Shown: piece after piece, positions 1 through 7,314 of the stretch
How positions within the stretch are numbered: the stretch's first letter is position 1
Layout: each line of letters starts with the position of its first letter
Assembly: GCA_035560935.1 (NCBI GenBank)
Contig: DATMYQ010000210.1
Span: forward strand, 1-11,571
Source: DATMYQ01 sp035560935
GTDB lineage: Bacteria > Bacillota > Negativicutes > Sporomusales > Sporomusaceae
Reading direction: 5' to 3'
Length of the DNA: 11,571 nucleotides
Position numbers and translations under genes: made by a program
Notes under the pieces: generated by a model
Told to the model about the DNA's origin: nothing
Database searches by the model: none
What the model saw: only the letters and a program-made list of their open reading frames with translations

Positions 1-68
1 CTCAAAGTCCTGCCATATTTATTACTGCTGATGGAGAAGCCATCACATTCACAGATTGTAATCCTTAG
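1..68 (+). CDS. Possible 3' end of an upstream gene (partial)
   Basis: The frame starting at base 3 is open from the left edge to a TAG at 66-68. It reads like an ordinary protein C-terminus, with the stretch AIFITADGEAITF followed by TDCNP. Only about 21 codons are visible, so no family can be named. A second frame, starting at base 1, stays open to a TGA at about 136-138, but its translation looks less protein-like. The call rests only on how natural the residues look. The remaining bases before pyc would then be intergenic. Confidence 0.3.
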   Translation, partial: QSPAIFITADGEAITFTDCNP

Positions 69-157
69 CGGCCAGGCAATGATCAAAATGCCGCCGGAAG
101 TGCTCCCGTGGACACATTTTACCGCCGCGAAACTTTGAATACTGTATTATTACCACT

Positions 158-176
158 TTCGTCTTGTTCAGACGAA
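158..176 (+). promoter_or_regulatory. Perfect 7-bp inverted repeat in the pyc leader
   Basis: TTCGTCT at 158-164 and AGACGAA at 170-176 are perfect reverse complements separated by five bases, about 75 bp before the pyc start codon. No T-tract follows on either strand, so it is not an ordinary terminator. It could be an operator or an RNA hairpin in the pyc leader. A weak promoter-like pair overlaps it: TTGTTC at 164-169 and TAATCT at 187-192, with 17 bp between them. Each hexamer matches consensus at only about three of six positions, so the promoter call is tentative. Confidence 0.35.
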
Positions 177-240
177 GAAAATGTGTTAATCTACCAATTA
201 ATTTCCCAACGCTGTTATTCCGTTGTAATTCGTGATATAT

Positions 241-250
241 AGGAGGAAGT
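241..250 (+). promoter_or_regulatory. Strong Shine-Dalgarno site of pyc
   Basis: AGGAGG at 241-246 is followed by AAGT and then the ATG at 251. This fixes the pyc start. The protein that begins there opens directly with the biotin carboxylase N-terminus (VLVANRGEIAIR), as expected for the family. Confidence 0.85.
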
Positions 251-3200
251 ATGAAAAACATTCAAACTGTTTTGGTCGCCAACAGAGGCGAAATCGCTAT
301 CCGGGTAGTCCGGGCCTGCCATGAATTAGGTATTCGTACGGTGGCGATCTATTCCCAGGAGGATAGCCTGTCTCTTCACCGCTATAAGGCCGACGAAGCC
401 TATCTGATCGGCGAAGGCAAATCACCGATTGACGCCTATCTGGACATTGAAGGCATCCTGAATATTGCCAAGCGTTATGGAGTGGATGCCATTCACCCCG
501 GCTACGGCTTTTTGTCCGAAAATATCCAATTGGCCCAGCGCTGTGCGGAGGAAGGGATTATTTTCATCGGCCCCGGCCTTAACCATTTGTCGATGTTCGG
601 CGACAAAATCAACGCCCGCGCCCAGGCGAAGCTGGCCGGCATCCCGATGATTCCCGGCAGCAACGGACCGGTTCACGATCTGGACGAAGTTCGCGACTTT
701 GCCGCCCAATTCGGCTATCCGTTCATCATCAAGGCGATTATGGGCGGTGGCGGACGGGGAATGCGCATCGTCCGCAACGCCGCGTCCCTGGAGGAATCCT
801 ATCACCGTGCCAAATCGGAAGCCAAAGCGTCCTTCGGCAATGACGAAGTGTACGCGGAAAAATTACTGGAGCAGCCCAAACACATTGAAGTGCAAATATT
901 GGGCGATAACTTCGGCAATGTGGTTCACCTCTACGAGCGGGATTGTTCTGTTCAGCGCCGCCATCAGAAGCTGGTGGAAATCGCTCCCAGCCTGACTCTC
1001 CCGGAAAGCCTGCGTCAGGACATCTGTAACGCCGCGATCAAACTGATGAAAAATGTTGGCTATGTCAACGCCGGTACCGTGGAATTTCTTGTCACGCCCG
1101 ACAACAACTTTTATTTTATCGAGGTCAATCCCCGCGTCCAGGTGGAGCATACCATCACGGAAATGGTGACCGGCATCGATATTGTCCAATCGCAAATACT
1201 GATCGCCGACGGCCATGCGCTGCACAGCGAGGAGGTTGGCATACCGCCGCAAGCGGAGATCCGCTGTTACGGTCACGCCATCCAATGCCGGGTGACGACC
1301 GAGGATCCGGCCAATCAGTTTCTGCCCGACACCGGCAAGATTATGACCTATCGCAGCGGCGGCGGTTTCGGGGTGCGACTTGACGCCGGCAACGCCTACA
1401 GCGGTTCCATTATCACACCCCATTATGATTCGCTGCTGGTAAAAGTCTCCACCTGGGGACTGACTCACCAAATGGCGATCAAAAAAATGCTCCGCTGCCT
1501 CGGAGAGTTTCGTATCCGGGGCATCAAGACCAATATCGCTTTTTTGTCCAACGTGGTCGCGCACGAACAATTTATTCAAGGCACCTACGACAACTCACTG
1601 GTGGACACTTCGCCGGAATTATTCGTCTTCCCGGAGCGCAAGGACCGGGCGACCAAACTGCTGTCCTATTTAGGCAATATGATCGTAAACGGTTACGACG
1701 GAATCCCCAAGCGGGATAAACCGGCCTTTGCCACGCCGCGTTTGCCGAAAGCACCGGCGGTTGCCCCTCCTGCCGGTGCCAAACAAATTCTCGAGGAACG
1801 GGGCGCCGCCGGTCTGACGGCCTGGATCAAAGAACAACCGCAGGTATTATTAGGCGATACCACGCTGCGGGACGCCCACCAGTCGTTGCTGGCCACCCGG
1901 GTGCGGACGCATGATATGCTGAAAATTATTGAACCCACCGCCAAGCTGCTGCCCAATCTTTTTTCATTGGAAATGTGGGGCGGAGCCACTTTTGACGTGG
2001 CTTTCCGTTTCCTGCACGAGGATCCCTGGCAACGTCTGGCCGAGTTACGCTCCCGGACCCCCAACCTCCTGTTCCAGATGCTGCTGCGGGCTTCTAACGC
2101 CGTCGGCTATACCAATTATCCCGACAACGTGGTCAAGAACTTCGTAGCGCAATCCGCCCAGGCCGGCATCGATGTATTCCGTATTTTCGACAGTCTGAAC
2201 TGGCTTCAGGGCATGGCCATCGCCATTGACGCCGTGCGGGATTCCGGCAAGGTGGCGGAGGCTGCCTTGTGCTACACCGGCGACATTCTGGATCCCGCCC
2301 GCAACAAATACGATCTTTCCTATTACGTCACCATGGCCAAAGAGCTGGAAAAGGCCGGCGCCCATATCCTCGGCATCAAAGACATGGCCGGCCTGTTGAA
2401 GCCGGAGGCCGCTTACCGGCTGATCGCCGCGATCAAAGACGCGGTGGACATACCGGTTCATCTCCATACTCACGATACCAGCGGCAATGGAGTTTACACT
2501 TATGCCCGGGCCATTGACGCCGGCGTGGATATTGTCGACGTGGCCATATCGGCCATGGCCGGCATGACTTCCCAGCCCAGCGCCAACAGTCTCTACTACG
2601 CGCTGGCAGGACATCCCCGGCAACCGAATCTGGACATCCGGGCCATGAACGAACTGTCCCACTACTGGCAGGATGTACGGGCCTATTATGAAGAATTCGA
2701 CACCAAGCTGATGTTCCCCAACCCGGAAGTGTACGAACACGAAATGCCGGGTGGCCAATACAGCAATCTCAAACAGCAGGCCAAGGCACTGGGACTGGAA
2801 TCGCGCTGGGATGAAGTCAAGCTGATGTACCGCCGGGTCAACGACATGTTTGGCGATATCGTCAAAGTCACCCCGTCCTCCAAGATCGTCGGCGATATGG
2901 CTTTGTTCATGGTCGAGAACCAGCTCAGTGAGGATGATATTTACGAACGGGGCGACACACTGGATTTCCCCACCTCGGTCGTGGAATTTTTTGAAGGCCA
3001 GATCGGCCAGCCCTATCAGGGATTCCCCAAAGAACTGCAACGGATCATTCTCAAAGGACGTCAACCCCTCACCGGCCGGCCCGGCGAACAGATGATGGCC
3101 GCCAATTTCAATGAAATCCGCCAGACTCTGGAAACCGCGCTCGCGCGTCCGGTCACCGAAAAGGATATCCTCGCCTATGCGCTCTATCCGAAAGTATTTC

Positions 3201-3736
3201 AAAATTGGATTCAATTTACCAAAGAGTTCGGCGACGTCTCCCTGCTGGACACCCCAACCTTTTTCTACGGCATGCTGCCGGGCGAAGAAATAAAGGTCGA
3301 CATTGAACAGGGCAAAACGCTGATGATCAAACTGTTGGCGGTAGGCACGGCCAATCCGGAAGGGAAACGGATTGTCAGCTTTGAGCTCAACGGCATCCTG
3401 CGGGAAATTGTCATCAAGGACAAAAGCGTAAAGAGCGTCGTTGCCCAGCGGGTAAAAGCCGACCGGGACCATCCCGGACATGTGGCTGCGCCAATGTCCG
3501 GCTCGGTGGTAAAAATACTGGTGGAAAAAGGCGCCAAAGTAAAAAAAGGCACCCACCTCATCGCTACCGAAGCCATGAAAATGGAAACCTCCATTCAGGC
3601 CGCCGTCCACGGAACGGTTACCGAAATTTACGTCAAACCGGGTGATATCATTGAGACCGGTGATTTATTAATGGTGCTAAGCCTGCCGGATGTCAGTCTG
3701 GCCGGTTTGGACCCCAAGAAAATTCCACTGAGATAG
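251..3736 (+). CDS. pyc: Pyruvate carboxylase
   Basis: This biotin-dependent cytoplasmic enzyme carboxylates pyruvate to oxaloacetate using ATP and bicarbonate, refilling the citric acid cycle and feeding gluconeogenesis. The 1161 residues match the usual single-chain length of about 1150. The biotin carboxylase domain covers roughly 1-455. It shows NRGEIAIR (11-18), the glycine-rich ATP loop GGGGRG (165-170), HQK (238-240) and EVNPRVQVEH (291-300). The carboxyltransferase domain covers roughly 530-830, with GDTTLRDAHQS (535-545), the lysine expected to be carbamylated in GIKDMAG (K710), the metal-binding HLHTHD (737-742) and the conserved threonine in AMAGMTSQPS (T773). A tetramerisation/allosteric region follows. 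The C-terminal biotinyl domain carries EAMKMET with the biotinylated lysine at K1110. All key residues are present and the frame is unbroken. The gene appears monocistronic, with a terminator after it, and is convergent with the amidohydrolase operon. Confidence 0.98.
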   Translation: MKNIQTVLVANRGEIAIRVVRACHELGIRTVAIYSQEDSLSLHRYKADEAYLIGEGKSPIDAYLDIEGILNIAKRYGVDAIHPGYGFLSENIQLAQRCAEEGIIFIGPGLNHLSMFGDKINARAQAKLAGIPMIPGSNGPVHDLDEVRDFAAQFGYPFIIKAIMGGGGRGMRIVRNAASLEESYHRAKSEAKASFGNDEVYAEKLLEQPKHIEVQILGDNFGNVVHLYERDCSVQRRHQKLVEIAPSLTLPESLRQDICNAAIKLMKNVGYVNAGTVEFLVTPDNNFYFIEVNPRVQVEHTITEMVTGIDIVQSQILIADGHALHSEEVGIPPQAEIRCYGHAIQCRVTTEDPANQFLPDTGKIMTYRSGGGFGVRLDAGNAYSGSIITPHYDSLLVKVSTWGLTHQMAIKKMLRCLGEFRIRGIKTNIAFLSNVVAHEQFIQGTYDNSLVDTSPELFVFPERKDRATKLLSYLGNMIVNGYDGIPKRDKPAFATPRLPKAPAVAPPAGAKQILEERGAAGLTAWIKEQPQVLLGDTTLRDAHQSLLATRVRTHDMLKIIEPTAKLLPNLFSLEMWGGATFDVAFRFLHEDPWQRLAELRSRTPNLLFQMLLRASNAVGYTNYPDNVVKNFVAQSAQAGIDVFRIFDSLNWLQGMAIAIDAVRDSGKVAEAALCYTGDILDPARNKYDLSYYVTMAKELEKAGAHILGIKDMAGLLKPEAAYRLIAAIKDAVDIPVHLHTHDTSGNGVYTYARAIDAGVDIVDVAISAMAGMTSQPSANSLYYALAGHPRQPNLDIRAMNELSHYWQDVRAYYEEFDTKLMFPNPEVYEHEMPGGQYSNLKQQAKALGLESRWDEVKLMYRRVNDMFGDIVKVTPSSKIVGDMALFMVENQLSEDDIYERGDTLDFPTSVVEFFEGQIGQPYQGFPKELQRIILKGRQPLTGRPGEQMMAANFNEIRQTLETALARPVTEKDILAYALYPKVFQNWIQFTKEFGDVSLLDTPTFFYGMLPGEEIKVDIEQGKTLMIKLLAVGTANPEGKRIVSFELNGILREIVIKDKSVKSVVAQRVKADRDHPGHVAAPMSGSVVKILVEKGAKVKKGTHLIATEAMKMETSIQAAVHGTVTEIYVKPGDIIETGDLLMVLSLPDVSLAGLDPKKIPLR

Positions 3737-3783
3737 GTAAAGGAACCCCATTTCACTTGTGTGCGCCACCCCGTGTATCATTT

Positions 3784-3827
3784 GAGGCCGTGCTGAAACT
3801 CCCGTTTCAGCACGGCCTCTTTCATTT
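3784..3827 (+). terminator. Intrinsic terminator of pyc
   Basis: A perfect 16-bp stem (GAGGCCGTGCTGAAAC at 3784-3799, complement at 3804-3819) with a 4-base loop TCCC is followed on the plus strand by TTTCATTT. It starts 47 bp after the pyc stop. The same hairpin begins only six bases after the stop of the convergent amidohydrolase gene. Read on the minus strand it is followed by AAATGATAC rather than a T-run, so it should terminate pyc transcripts better than the opposing operon. Confidence 0.9.
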
Positions 3828-5052
3828 ACAGTTTATACAGTCTCAGGGCATTTTCCCGCAAAATCTTCCTGGCGATGACAATGGCGGTTTCTTCGTCGAT
3901 AATGTCGTCGTCAATCATCGAGGCCAGCGCAAAATAGACGCTGTCCCGTCCGGTTCGGGCACAGGTGTAGATATATCTTTCCCCCCACAGAACATCGGAA
4001 CCATACAGGATTTTATCCCATAAAACCGGTTTTTCCAGCCAGGTTCTCAGCATTTTGGCAATGATTCTCGGGTGATTGGCAAACATGATTCGCCCGGAAA
4101 TATCAATGCATACCTGATTGGGGGTCAATCCGCCCAACGCCAGCACTTCGGCCTGTCCGTAGCGGGGATAACCGCCATGAAGCAGAACCAGTTTCAAGTT
4201 TTTCAGTTCCTCGTCTTCCAAAATGTTGGCCAGGTTCAGCGGATCAAAGTAATTGACATAATTATCCGTGATGGCGAAATGGAACTGCACCGCCATGTCC
4301 AGCCGGACAATCTGCCGCAAAATATGCCACACCAGCAGATCCTGCAGCTTCCGGTACGCTTCGCAGTCCCCCTGCCGGGCCTGTTCAAACAGCGCCGGGC
4401 CTGCCGCCGGATCCACCTTTTCAAAATAGGTGTTGCGGGCATAGGCAATGACAAACTTGAACGCGGCGGCGTTATCCTCCGCCATTCCCTGAATAACCCG
4501 GTCGACAAACCGGAGATATCCCGCAAAATCCCCGTCCTGATATCCATACTTGGTTTTCAGTTCCGGCAGCAGGTATTCGAAAAAGCCGATAAAAGCCTTG
4601 GAAATGACCCGGTTTTTCAAAGAGTCATTGTTGAAAGGAAACACCAGCGGGTCCACCGTGGGAACAAAGCGGATGTTGGTTTTGCCTGCCAGCGATGCCG
4701 GCAGGGCAATATTAGCCATTAAGAGTTCCACCCCGGCGGCGTCCATAATCTCGTCCACCAGCGTCGACGCCTCTTGCCGCCGGGCATCGTACCGTCGGGC
4801 CAGATCCGGCCGTTTGTCCGGGTTCTGAAGCTCCTCCCGCGTAAATCCATAGAATTTTTCATAAGCTTCGTAGTGCAGTTCCCGCAGGTAAGGAAATCCT
4901 GCTGACGCTTCCTCCGGCGTCTTGAACGGATCCACGGCGAAAGAAATCCGCTGATGCTCCGGCAGACCCTCAAAATATTCGGTGAAGCCGGGATGACCGT
5001 GGTCATCGATGATTTTCACCATTTCAATTTCTTTTTTCAAACGATCGTACAT
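3826..5052 (-). CDS. Amidohydrolase-2 family metal-dependent enzyme
   Basis: This 408-residue protein looks like a TIM-barrel metal-dependent hydrolase of the amidohydrolase-related (amidohydrolase 2) family. Members of that family hydrolyse C-N or C-C bonds or decarboxylate aromatic and enoic acids. Candidate metal ligands and catalytic residues appear in the family order: DHGH near the N-terminus (H18, H20), a lysine in AFKFVIAYAR (K199), H258 in VQFHFAITDN, H292 in LLHGGYPR and D353 in LYGSDV. There is no signal peptide, so it is probably cytoplasmic. The start is supported by GAGGTGATC, an unusually long match to the 16S rRNA 3' end, just before the ATG. It is the last gene of a three-gene operon, 14 bp after the MFS transporter stop. 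The AYAR and HGGYP blocks recall the amidohydrolase half of FluG-like proteins, but the substrate is unknown. Confidence 0.85.
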   Translation of the reverse strand: MYDRLKKEIEMVKIIDDHGHPGFTEYFEGLPEHQRISFAVDPFKTPEEASAGFPYLRELHYEAYEKFYGFTREELQNPDKRPDLARRYDARRQEASTLVDEIMDAAGVELLMANIALPASLAGKTNIRFVPTVDPLVFPFNNDSLKNRVISKAFIGFFEYLLPELKTKYGYQDGDFAGYLRFVDRVIQGMAEDNAAAFKFVIAYARNTYFEKVDPAAGPALFEQARQGDCEAYRKLQDLLVWHILRQIVRLDMAVQFHFAITDNYVNYFDPLNLANILEDEELKNLKLVLLHGGYPRYGQAEVLALGGLTPNQVCIDISGRIMFANHPRIIAKMLRTWLEKPVLWDKILYGSDVLWGERYIYTCARTGRDSVYFALASMIDDDIIDEETAIVIARKILRENALRLYKL

Positions 5053-5066
5053 GATTGATCACCTCA

Positions 5067-6347
5067 TTATTGTGCTTTTACCGCAGCCGGCACGGCATTA
5101 CTTTTAAATTTCCCCAACAGCAGGCTCAATCCTGCTCCGATGACCAAAACAGCCGTGCCAATATTCCATAACAGGTTGTAGCTGCCGACAGCATCATAAA
5201 AAGCTCCGCCGGCGTAAATGCCCACCGCCGCGCCGCCGGCTCCCAGCATGGCCATGACACCGCTGACCGTACCCAGACTTTTCCGTCCAAACGTATCGGC
5301 AGCCAGCGCGCTAAAGAGACCGTAGCTGCCCATGTAAGAAATACCCATGATCACCACAAAAACGTAAACTGTTGTAATATTGGTCGCCTGCGTCAGCAGA
5401 AAAGTTCCCGCCGCCTGCAGGCCCAACGAAATGGCTACGGCGTAGTTGCGCTTCATAAAATCGGACAGGGAAGGCAACAGCAGCATGGACAGCACCGACA
5501 GGCCCATATTCATGCCCAACGCCACGATAGCGGCGTCTTTGCTCAAACCCAGCTGAATAAAGTGAGGCACCTGATGAATCTGCTGGGCCCAGCCGTTGGC
5601 GGCCATGGCAAAATAACCAAACAACAGGCACAGCGCTTTGGGTGAAGTCAGCAGCTTGACCAGCGTCCATTCCTCTTCCTGCAGCAACGACGGCGCCGGC
5701 TGACTGGCAGTTGTACTCTCCTTGGGCTCTTCTTTTTCCGTCGCTCCGTCCGGCAGCAGTCCCATGTCTTCCGGATTGGACCGCATCCACAGGTATGCAG
5801 GCACAATCACCAGCACCCAGGAGGTCAGACCCATTACAATGAACAGTCCTTTCCAGCCAATGGTTTTCAGCAAGTCCCGGGCCAGGAACGTGAAGATGGC
5901 CATACCCAGAGGCGACGCCACCAGCGCGATCGACAGCGCCCGTCCTCTCTTTTTAACAAACCAGCGGCTGACCGCCGTCGGTCCGGGGATCATCCCCATT
6001 CCCGTATTCGCCAAACCGAGCAGCAAGCCATAATAAATATAAAACTGCAACGGGCTGGTAGTGGTCGTGACCAGCAAAAAGGCCAGACCGGTCAGGAAAC
6101 CGCCCATCATCAGAACCACTTTGATCCCGACTTTATCCATGTAACGACCCACAAACGGCGCAGCCACGGCATACACCAGCATATTGGCGGACATGGCGCC
6201 GGCAATGGACGCCCGGGACCAGTGCAGATCATCCAGCATCTGTATCTGCACTACACCGAACACACCTTTGGTACCGTAAGTGACGGCCACCGACAAAAAC
6301 GCCACCAGTACAATCCACCAGCCATAGTAAAACTTTTTCTCTGCCAT
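5067..6347 (-). CDS. MFS transporter, oxalate/formate or monocarboxylate type
   Basis: This 426-residue integral membrane protein has about twelve hydrophobic segments in two blocks of six, roughly 8-185 and 235-410. A charged cytoplasmic loop rich in E, K, S and P lies between them, at about 190-228. The MFS loop motif between helices 2 and 3 is visible as GRYMDKVGIKVVLM (67-80). WFVKKRGRALSI (129-140), the RSNPEDMGLLPDG segment (189-201) and the later DTFGRKSLGTVSG (351-363) resemble organic-acid transporters of the oxalate/formate antiporter and monocarboxylate groups. It most likely moves a small organic acid or ester. Its start lies three bases after the alpha/beta hydrolase stop, and its ribosome binding site (AAAGGA) lies inside the end of that gene, so the two are probably translated from one mRNA. 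Direction of transport and substrate are inferred only from context. Confidence 0.9.
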   Translation of the reverse strand: MAEKKFYYGWWIVLVAFLSVAVTYGTKGVFGVVQIQMLDDLHWSRASIAGAMSANMLVYAVAAPFVGRYMDKVGIKVVLMMGGFLTGLAFLLVTTTTSPLQFYIYYGLLLGLANTGMGMIPGPTAVSRWFVKKRGRALSIALVASPLGMAIFTFLARDLLKTIGWKGLFIVMGLTSWVLVIVPAYLWMRSNPEDMGLLPDGATEKEEPKESTTASQPAPSLLQEEEWTLVKLLTSPKALCLLFGYFAMAANGWAQQIHQVPHFIQLGLSKDAAIVALGMNMGLSVLSMLLLPSLSDFMKRNYAVAISLGLQAAGTFLLTQATNITTVYVFVVIMGISYMGSYGLFSALAADTFGRKSLGTVSGVMAMLGAGGAAVGIYAGGAFYDAVGSYNLLWNIGTAVLVIGAGLSLLLGKFKSNAVPAAVKAQ

Positions 6348-6350
6348 TTT

Positions 6351-7166
6351 CTATCCTTCCTTTCTCAACAAGCTGACTGCTTCATCGGGAGCGTAAGGCG
6401 CCAAAAACTCTGCCAACGCCCGGTTGTAGAACGCCGGATTTTCCATTTTGGTCATATGGGCGGCGTCCGGAATAATTTCCAGTTTGGAACCAGTGATCGC
6501 TTTATTCAAAAACTGCGCATAATCCAGCGGCGTGGTTACGTCCAGTTCGCCCACTAACAGGAAAGTGGGAGCTTTCATCTTACTGTGAAATTCCCGATAA
6601 TCCGCCTTCAGCGTGGAAATGGTGGACTGGCGGTACGGTTCTCTGCGGTTGGCGGCAAACATATCCCGGACGGAAATTTTCTCCGCCTCGGGTATGCCGG
6701 CCCGGCAGGCCACATTGGCAATGGCTTCGGCGACTTCGTTCATACTTAAAGTTTCCAGTCGCTTCAACCGTTCTTCCAGACCAGTGGTGGCAAACGGCGG
6801 AGGATAAAAACCGGCAGCGTCGCTGAGCGTCATGGTGGCGATCCGTTCCGGATACTGGGCGGCTATTTGCTGAATGATGAGTCCGCCCATGGAATGGCCC
6901 ACAAAATGAGCCCGGCTGATTCCCAGGGATGTCAGCAGATCCAGTACATCCTTGGCAAACCATTCCATGGTGATAAACTCTTCGCCGTCACCGCTCTGTC
7001 CATGTCCCCGTAAATCCATCACAACGACCCGAAACGTTTTGCTAAAATACTCCTTCTGAAACTTCCAGGAAGAAGCATTTTCGCCCAGGCCGTGGATAAA
7101 CACCAACGCCGGACCCTGTCCCTGTTCTTCATAATACATCTGGATTCCATTCACATTGCAAAACAT
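6351..7166 (-). CDS. Alpha/beta hydrolase (esterase or lactonase-like)
   Basis: This 271-residue soluble enzyme has a complete alpha/beta hydrolase set. The oxyanion-hole HG lies at 25-26 in FIHGLGEN. The nucleophile elbow is GHSMGG with Ser92, the acid is Asp209 in VGELDVTTP, and the base is His237 in PDAAHMTKMENP. DLRGHGQS at 51-58 is typical of the 3-oxoadipate enol-lactonase, haloperoxidase-like and meta-cleavage C-C hydrolase branch. The length is normal for that branch and there is no signal peptide. It is the first gene of the operon. It lies directly downstream of the triple-repeat promoter, with a GAGGGGGG ribosome binding stretch six bases before the ATG. The likely role is to hydrolyse an ester, lactone or C-C bond in a compound handled by the transporter and amidohydrolase. 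The exact reaction cannot be read from sequence. Confidence 0.88.
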   Translation of the reverse strand: MFCNVNGIQMYYEEQGQGPALVFIHGLGENASSWKFQKEYFSKTFRVVVMDLRGHGQSGDGEEFITMEWFAKDVLDLLTSLGISRAHFVGHSMGGLIIQQIAAQYPERIATMTLSDAAGFYPPPFATTGLEERLKRLETLSMNEVAEAIANVACRAGIPEAEKISVRDMFAANRREPYRQSTISTLKADYREFHSKMKAPTFLLVGELDVTTPLDYAQFLNKAITGSKLEIIPDAAHMTKMENPAFYNRALAEFLAPYAPDEAVSLLRKEG

Positions 7167-7172
7167 AAAAAA

Positions 7173-7180
7173 CCCCCCTC
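7173..7180 (-). promoter_or_regulatory. Ribosome binding site of the alpha/beta hydrolase gene
   Basis: On the minus strand GAGGGGGG is followed by six T residues and the ATG at 7166. It is G-rich and imperfect, but it is the only purine block at suitable spacing, and it supports this start. Confidence 0.55.
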
Positions 7181-7210
7181 ATAATAACAGAAATTTCTAA
7201 CTTCACGGAC

Positions 7211-7253
7211 ATCATATCAGTTTGCGGTTACCCAACAGTTACAAGACAGTTAC
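7211..7253 (-). promoter_or_regulatory. Operon promoter with three 11-bp-spaced direct repeats (SARP-like operator)
   Basis: On the minus strand GTAACTG (7253-7247), GTAACTG (7242-7236) and GTAACCG (7231-7225) follow one another at exactly 11-bp steps, one helical turn apart. Exactly 8 bp after the last repeat comes TATGAT (7216-7211). It is preceded by TGA, giving an extended -10 box with five of six consensus matches. The -35 position (ACTGTT, 7239-7234) is poor and overlaps the second repeat. Heptamer repeats at 11-bp spacing ending about 8 bp from the -10 are the known layout of SARP-activated promoters. The regulator immediately upstream carries a SARP-like winged helix plus BTAD. The inference is that this regulator activates the hydrolase-MFS-amidohydrolase operon here. 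The predicted transcript would have a leader of about 38 bases. Confidence 0.7.
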
Positions 7254-7255
7254 AA
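7225..7255 (-). repeat. Three tandem 11-bp direct repeats with core GTAAC
   Basis: Read on the minus strand the units are TTGTAACTGTC, TTGTAACTGTT and GGGTAACCG followed by CA. The first two match at ten of eleven bases; the third keeps GTAAC and the following G. No fourth copy is found at the next 11-bp step on either side. This is the repeat structure of the operator described for the operon promoter. Confidence 0.85.
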
Positions 7256-7263
7256 AAAGCAGA

Positions 7264-7301
7264 AAGAAAAAAAACACAGCCGCCATCCGGGCTGTGTTTT
7301 T
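7264..7301 (-). terminator. Intrinsic terminator of the BTAD regulator gene
   Basis: A 12-bp stem (7270-7281 with 7290-7301, core ACACAGCC/GGCTGTGT) with an 8-base loop is followed on the minus strand by an uninterrupted T-run and TTTC. It starts about 14 bp after the regulator stop codon. It separates regulator transcription from the operon downstream, so the operon should depend on its own repeat-bearing promoter, which begins only about 10 bp further on. Confidence 0.9.
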
Positions 7302-7314
7302 CCTGCCTTGCAGA

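Noticed and set aside
49..261. A 70-codon minus-strand open frame crossing the pyc start
   Set aside because: It overlaps the pyc ribosome binding site and leader, has no motif, and its residues look like random translation.
863..1579. A 238-codon minus-strand open frame within pyc
   Set aside because: It is a shadow of the biotin carboxylase coding region, with no plausible ribosome binding site or motif.
2045..3610. A 521-codon open frame antisense to pyc
   Set aside because: It lies wholly opposite the intact pyruvate carboxylase gene, its translation shows no family motif, and it is explained by the codon pattern of pyc on the other strand.
4072..4722. A 216-codon plus-strand open frame opposite the amidohydrolase gene
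   Set aside because: It is antisense to a gene with clear metal-ligand motifs, and its translation has no recognisable domain.
7225..7255. The tandem repeats as a CRISPR or satellite array
   Set aside because: There are only three short units at 11-bp period inside a promoter, with no spacers, so an operator explains them far better.
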